Of a stretch of DNA of 64,000 nucleotides, positions 60,453 through 64,000 are shown one piece after another; position 1 is the stretch's first letter, and each line of letters opens with the position of its first letter. The notes under the pieces were generated by a model that was not told the DNA's origin, searched no databases, and saw only the letters and a list, made by a program, of their open reading frames with translations. The position numbers were made by a program, and so were the translations under genes. The stretch lies in contig NZ_JAAIKO010000008.1 in the NCBI RefSeq assembly GCF_016107395.1, positions 207,402 through 271,401 of the forward strand, read 5' to 3'. This stretch comes from Streptomyces fildesensis. Lineage in GTDB: Bacteria > Actinomycetota > Actinomycetes > Streptomycetales > Streptomycetaceae.

Positions 60453-60635
60453 ATGAAGACCACCATGCTGTTCCGCCCGATCGCCAACCCGCGCCGCACC
60501 ACCCTCATGCACCTCAAGGATGCCGAGGAACTGCAGGCCCCGGTGATCGCGGCCGAGGACATCATCGGCGACGAGCTGCCGCAGCAGACGGCCAACCCGC
60601 GCCGCACGATCCTCATGGACGCGCCCACCGCCTGA
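60453..60635 (+). CDS. 60-residue peptide with duplicated NPRRT-LM motif, unknown
   Basis: MKTTMLFRPIANPRRTTLMH, then a charged helical linker (LKDAEELQAPVIAAEDIIGDELPQQT), then ANPRRTILMDAPTA. The motif ANPRRT[T/I]LM occurs twice; the 27-base segments 60484-60510 and 60590-60616 agree at 24 positions. Third codon positions are almost all G or C, so it is truly coding. No signal peptide, no Cys. ATG 60453 has GAGG 13 bases upstream. A duplicated short motif flanking an acidic spacer is seen in some precursor or adaptor peptides, but I recognise no family and no modifying enzyme lies next to it. Confidence 0.75.
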   Translation: MKTTMLFRPIANPRRTTLMHLKDAEELQAPVIAAEDIIGDELPQQTANPRRTILMDAPTA

Positions 60636-60731
60636 ACCACGGGCAGCGGCGGAAATCAGCAGGGTGCGCCCGGGGCCTCACGTTAACCTGGAGAGATCCA
60701 GTCTTCGGCCAGTGAGGGGCAGCAGCTTCCC

Positions 60732-61514
60732 GTGCGCATCGCCAGGTTCTCCATCGACGGCAATGTCGCCTTCGGCGCGGTCGAGGGCGACCCGACCGTC
60801 CCCGACGGTCTCGTCCTCGACATCATCAAGGGCATCCCGTTCGCCGAATTCGAGCTCTCCGGCACCAAGGTGCCGCTGAGCAAGGTCCGGCTCCTTCCGC
60901 CGGTGCTCCCGAACAAGGTCGTCGCCATCGGCCGCAACTACGCCGAACACGCCGCGGAACTGGGCAACGAGGTCCCCGCGGTCCCGGTCGCCTTCTTCAA
61001 GCCGTCCACTTCCGTGGTCGGATCCGGTGACCCGATCGTGTACCCCTCGTTCTCGAACGAGGTGCACCACGAGGCCGAGCTGGCCGTCGTGATCAGCCGG
61101 CTGTGCCGCGAGGTCCCGCGCGAACGCGTCAAGGACGTCATCCTCGGCTACACCTGCGCCAACGACGTCACCGCACGTGACGCGCAGCGCGCCGAGGGCC
61201 AGTGGGCCCGCGCCAAGGGCTTCGACTCCGCGTGCCCCCTCGGCCCCTGGATCGAGACCGATCTGGACCCCTCCGACCTGGCCATCACGGCCACGGTCAA
61301 CGGCGAACTGCGCCAGGCGGGCCGGACCAGCCAGATGGTCCGCTCGATCGAGGACCTGATCGTGCACATCACCGAGGCGATGACGCTGCTCCCGGGCGAC
61401 GTCATCCTCACCGGCACCCCGGCAGGCGTCGGACCGCTCAACGTCGGCGACGAGGTCGCCGTCTCCATCGAAGGCATCGGCACTCTCACCAACAAGGTGA
61501 TCAAGCGTGGCTAG
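60732..61514 (+). CDS. Fumarylacetoacetate hydrolase (FAH) family protein
   Basis: 260 residues, FAH fold: [19 protein letters not shown], metal ligands in [13 protein letters not shown] (Glu, Glu) and [11 protein letters not shown] (Asp), and [18 protein letters not shown]. Size and motifs match 2-hydroxyhepta-2,4-diene-1,7-dioate isomerase or acylpyruvase/oxaloacetate decarboxylase-type members. GTG 60732 follows GAGGGGCAGCAG. It overlaps gltX by 8 bases, so they share one transcript; no functional link is evident. Confidence 0.9.
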   Translation: MRIARFSIDGNVAFGAVEGDPTVPDGLVLDIIKGIPFAEFELSGTKVPLSKVRLLPPVLPNKVVAIGRNYAEHAAELGNEVPAVPVAFFKPSTSVVGSGDPIVYPSFSNEVHHEAELAVVISRLCREVPRERVKDVILGYTCANDVTARDAQRAEGQWARAKGFDSACPLGPWIETDLDPSDLAITATVNGELRQAGRTSQMVRSIEDLIVHITEAMTLLPGDVILTGTPAGVGPLNVGDEVAVSIEGIGTLTNKVIKRG

Positions 61515-62988
61515 CGCATCCCCCGTACGCGTCCGTTTCTGTCCCTCGCCGACCGGCAACCCGCATGTGGGCCTGGTCCGCACCGCCCTGTTCAACTGGG
61601 CGTTCGCCCGGCACCACCAGGGCAAACTGATCTTCCGTATCGAGGACACCGACGCGGCCCGGGACTCCGAGGAGTCCTACCAGCAGCTGCTCGACGCGAT
61701 GCGCTGGCTCGGCTTCGACTGGGACGAGGGTCCCGAGGTCGGCGGCCCGCACGCCCCGTACCGGCAGTCCGAGCGCATGGACATCTACGCGGACGTCGCG
61801 AAGAAGCTCCAGGACGCCGGGCACGCCTACGACTGCTACTGCACCACGCCCGAGCTGGACGCCCGCCGGGCCGCCGCCCGCGCCGCAGGCAAGCCGTCCG
61901 GCTACGACGGCCACTGCCGTGACCTCGGCGCCGAGCAGATCGCGGCCTACCAGGCCGAGGGCCGCACGTCGATCGTCCGCTTCCGGATGCCGGACGCGCC
62001 GATCACCTTCACCGACCTGGTGCGCGGCGAGCTGACCTTCACCCCGGAGAACGTGCCCGACTTCGGCATCGTCCGGGCCAACGGGGCGCCGCTCTACACG
62101 CTGGTCAACCCGGTGGACGACGCGCTGATGGAGATCACGCACGTGCTGCGCGGCGAGGACCTGCTGTCCTCCACCCCGCGGCAGATCGCGCTCTACGGCG
62201 CCCTCGCCGAGATCGGCGTCGGCAACGGCACCACCCCGGCGTTCGGCCACCTCCCGTACGTCATGGGTGAGGGCAACAAGAAGCTCTCCAAGCGCGACCC
62301 GGAGTCCTCGCTCAACCTGTACCGCGAGCGCGGCTTCCTGCCAGAGGGTCTGCTCAACTACCTGTCGCTGCTCGGCTGGTCCCTCTCGGCCGACCAGGAC
62401 CTCTTCTCGATGGAGGAGATGGTCGCGGCCTTCGACATCGCGGACGTCAACGCCAACCCGGCGCGCTTCGACCTCAAGAAGTGCGAGCACATCAACGCCG
62501 AGCACCTGCGGATGCTGGACGTGAAGGCGTTCATGGCGGCCTGTGCCCCGTGGCTGAAGGCGCCGTTCGCACCCTGGGCCCCCGAGGCGTTCGACCAGGC
62601 GGCCTTCGAGGCCATCGCCCCGTACGCCCAGACCCGCCTCCAGGTCCTCTCGGACATCACGGCCAATGTCGACTTCCTCTTCCTGGACCAGCCGGCCGAG
62701 GACGAGGCGTCCTGGCAGAAGGCGATGAAGGAGGGCTCCGACGCCCTGCTGCGCACCGCCCGCGCCAAGCTCGCCGACGCGGATTGGTCCGACCCGGAGT
62801 CGCTGAAGGGCGCCGTGCTGGCGGCCGGCGAGGAGCACGGCCTGAAGCTCGGCAAGGCCCAGGCCCCGGTCCGCGTGGCGGTCACCGGCCGCACGGTCGG
62901 CCTGCCGCTCTTCGAGTCCCTGGAGGTGCTCGGCCGCGAGCGCACCCTGGCCCGCGTCGACGCCGCACTGGCGAAGCTCGCCGGCTAG
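61507..62988 (+). CDS. gltX: Glutamyl-tRNA synthetase
   Basis: 493 residues, class I synthetase. HIGH-type motif in [27 protein letters not shown]-type motif in [13 protein letters not shown], plus the Glu-specific IFRIEDTD. Actinobacteria lack glutaminyl-tRNA synthetase, so the enzyme is expected to charge both tRNA-Glu and tRNA-Gln, the latter amidated by GatCAB; tRNA-Gln and tRNA-Glu genes follow within a kilobase. GTG 61507 lies inside the end of the FAH gene. Confidence 0.97.
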   Translation: MASASPVRVRFCPSPTGNPHVGLVRTALFNWAFARHHQGKLIFRIEDTDAARDSEESYQQLLDAMRWLGFDWDEGPEVGGPHAPYRQSERMDIYADVAKKLQDAGHAYDCYCTTPELDARRAAARAAGKPSGYDGHCRDLGAEQIAAYQAEGRTSIVRFRMPDAPITFTDLVRGELTFTPENVPDFGIVRANGAPLYTLVNPVDDALMEITHVLRGEDLLSSTPRQIALYGALAEIGVGNGTTPAFGHLPYVMGEGNKKLSKRDPESSLNLYRERGFLPEGLLNYLSLLGWSLSADQDLFSMEEMVAAFDIADVNANPARFDLKKCEHINAEHLRMLDVKAFMAACAPWLKAPFAPWAPEAFDQAAFEAIAPYAQTRLQVLSDITANVDFLFLDQPAEDEASWQKAMKEGSDALLRTARAKLADADWSDPESLKGAVLAAGEEHGLKLGKAQAPVRVAVTGRTVGLPLFESLEVLGRERTLARVDAALAKLAG

Positions 62989-63044
62989 GGCCTGTCCGGT
63001 CCTGGGGCTGACGGCTCCGGGGCCACCGTCCTAGGGTTGGCGGC

Positions 63045-63776
63045 ATGCCGATCCGTGCGGTCCTCTGGGACGTAGACGACACCCTGTTCGACTTCACGAC
63101 AGCCGACGAGCAGGGGTTTGTGCAGCATGTGGTGGCCGAGGGCCTGGCCGGCGGATCCGAATCCGCCGGCCAGGCCCTCGGTCGTTGGCAGTTGATCACC
63201 GCGCGCCACTGGCAGCGTTTCGCGGACGGAGCCGTCGACTACGAGGGCCAGCGCCGCGACCGGGTCCGCGAGTTCCTGGGTGAGCCGCTGAGCGACGCGG
63301 AGGCGTCCGCCTGGTTCTCCCGTTACGTCTCCCACTACGAGGCCGCCTGGGCCCTGTTCCCGGACGCCTCGCCCGCCGTGGCGGCGCTGGCGCCCGGCTA
63401 CCGGCAGGGAGTTCTGTCGAACTCCAGCACCGTCCACCAGGAGCGCAAGCTGCGCACGCTCGGGCTGCGGGACCGTTTCGAGGTGCTGCTGTGCGCGGCG
63501 GAGCTGGGGGTGAGCAAGCCCGCCGCCGGGGCGTTCCTGGCGGGGTGCGCGGCGCTGGGCCTGCCGCCCGCCGAGGTGGCGTACGTCGGCGACCAGCCCG
63601 AGATCGATGCCCGTGGTGCGGACGAGGCGGGTCTGTTCGGCATCTGGCTGGACCGCCGGGGCACCGCCGCGGGACCGGATATCCCGTCGGGCCTGCGAAG
63701 GATCATCGGACTGGCTGAGCTGCCCGCGCTGCTGGCTGCGAATACCGGTTTTGGAGCCCCGTCCCCCATCGGGTAA
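63045..63776 (+). CDS. HAD-superfamily hydrolase
   Basis: 243 residues. Motif I LWDVDDTLFDF (nucleophile Asp), motif II GVLSNSSTVHQE, motif III Lys in LGVSKPAAGAFLAGC, motif IV VGDQPEIDARGADEAG. A helical cap (about 20-110) fits subclass I phosphatases. Residues 31-45 (AEGLAGGSESAGQAL) are encoded by a perfect inverted repeat. No pathway is suggested by context. Confidence 0.9.
   Translation: MPIRAVLWDVDDTLFDFTTADEQGFVQHVVAEGLAGGSESAGQALGRWQLITARHWQRFADGAVDYEGQRRDRVREFLGEPLSDAEASAWFSRYVSHYEAAWALFPDASPAVAALAPGYRQGVLSNSSTVHQERKLRTLGLRDRFEVLLCAAELGVSKPAAGAFLAGCAALGLPPAEVAYVGDQPEIDARGADEAGLFGIWLDRRGTAAGPDIPSGLRRIIGLAELPALLAANTGFGAPSPIG
63136..63181. repeat. Perfect 21-bp inverted repeat inside the HAD gene
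   Basis: Bases 63136-63156 are the exact reverse complement of 63161-63181, with loop CCGA. The stem is G/C-rich and lies 91 bases into the coding region, 148 bases after the gltX stop. Confidence 0.95.
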
Positions 63777-63779
63777 TGT
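63751..63779 (+). promoter_or_regulatory. Possible promoter of the tRNA genes
   Basis: TTGGAG (63751-63756), 17 bases, TAATGT (63774-63779), overlapping the end of the HAD gene. Confidence 0.5.
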
Positions 63780-63836
63780 TCTTCCTGCGCCGCCCAACCG
63801 GGCCGAAAGGCCAGGCCGGAAGCGCAACATCAAACA

Positions 63837-63862
63837 AACCCCCGGCCAGGGGGTTGTGTTTT
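63837..63862 (+). terminator. Terminator-like hairpin before tRNA-Gln
   Basis: AACCCCC (63837-63843), loop GGCCA, GGGGGTT (63849-63855), then GTGTTTT. It ends two bases before the tRNA; it could stop the HAD transcript or be part of the tRNA leader. Confidence 0.5.
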
Positions 63863-63864
63863 GG

Positions 63865-63936
63865 TGGGGTATGGTGTAATTGGCAACACGAGGGTTTCTG
63901 GTTCCCTTATTCTAGGTTCGAGTCCTGGTACCCCAG
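63865..63936 (+). tRNA. tRNA-Gln (CTG anticodon)
   Basis: Acceptor TGGGGTA/TACCCCA, D-arm GGTGTAATTGGCAACAC, anticodon stem 63891-63895 with 63903-63907, loop TTCTGGT with CTG at 63898-63900, T-arm CTAGGTTCGAGTCCTGG. The bottom pair of the anticodon stem (63895/63903) is T-T, a mismatch. CCA is not encoded (AGC follows). Confidence 0.93.
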
Positions 63937-63957
63937 CGCAGTACAAAGCAAGTGCGA

Positions 63958-64000
63958 GCCCCCGTTGTGTAGCGGCCTAGCACGCTGCCCTCTCACGGCA
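63958..64000 (+). tRNA. tRNA-Glu (CTC anticodon), cut by the window end
   Basis: GCCCCCG acceptor arm, D-arm TGTAGCGGCCTAGCACG, anticodon arm CTGCC-CTCTCAC-GGCA with CTC at 63992-63994. The T-arm and 3' end lie beyond the window. Confidence 0.93.

Noticed and set aside
60344..60640. A minus-strand gene opposite the 60-residue peptide
   Set aside because: Third-position G/C bias supports the plus strand; the repeated MR-VRRGLA in the minus frame simply mirrors the plus-strand duplication.

Overview
The window is high-G+C actinobacterial DNA, almost certainly from a Streptomyces chromosome. Reasons: G/C-saturated third codon positions, many GTG starts, twin-arginine signals, two conservons (sensor kinase, roadblock protein, DUF742 protein, GTPase), an acyl-CoA carboxylase epsilon subunit, and a gene order (ilvB-ilvN-ilvC-serA, then leuB-ilvE, cimA, accB-accE, conservons, gltX) that I recall from the conserved core of Streptomyces chromosomes. 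Nothing looks like a phage, plasmid, transposase or CRISPR.

Region 1 (1-9135): the 3' part of a large LuxR-type regulator, a small DUF6191 protein converging on it, a secreted PQQ-type sugar dehydrogenase, an aldo/keto reductase carrying an in-frame insertion made of a dispersed repeat, a 2-hydroxyacid dehydrogenase, and a membrane PAS-GGDEF-EAL protein whose EAL half has lost key residues. Region 2 (9136-24150) is mainly amino-acid metabolism: ilvB, ilvN, ilvC, serA behind a leader-peptide attenuator; a Uma2 protein; the proline catabolic pair with a divergent PucR-type regulator; a frameshifted metallophosphoesterase; leuB and ilvE. Region 3 (24151-33720): an NCS1 permease, a fused urease gamma-beta subunit, urease alpha, agmatine deiminase and a TetR regulator form a nitrogen-scavenging unit; then an MFS transporter and citramalate synthase (cimA) behind a second attenuator. 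The branched-chain genes are therefore spread over about 24 kb, with two leader-peptide switches sharing one logic.

Region 4 (33739-38106) is more accessory: a four-gene type VII secretion-like operon (a small helical protein, a large protein with a T7SS-type signal domain, two unknown partners), a DUF397 remnant, a small secreted M15-like peptidase and a ricin-like mini-lectin. Region 5 (38271-44642) reads as glycosaminoglycan or amino-sugar use: PL8 polysaccharide lyase, GH35 beta-galactosidase, an AgaS-like SIS protein, a class II aldolase, and a DasR-like operator upstream of the SIS gene. Region 6 (44696-49314): a GNAT protein, two CitE-type enzymes (malyl-CoA lyase type) and the AccB/AccE carboxylase pair. 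Region 7 (49427-59850): two complete conservons in tandem on the minus strand; their cvnB genes share a 394-base identical tract while the rest has diverged. Region 8 (60453-64000): a 60-residue peptide with a duplicated NPRRT-LM motif, a fumarylacetoacetate-hydrolase family enzyme, gltX, a HAD hydrolase carrying a perfect 21-bp inverted repeat, tRNA-Gln and the start of tRNA-Glu.

The most unusual items are the duplicated-motif peptide (60453-60635), the cvnB identity tract, the dispersed repeat turned into coding sequence in the aldo/keto reductase, the in-frame stop upstream of the GGDEF-EAL gene beneath a BldD-like box, and the perfect inverted repeat inside the HAD gene. All motif calls were made by reading the sequence; no database search was run.
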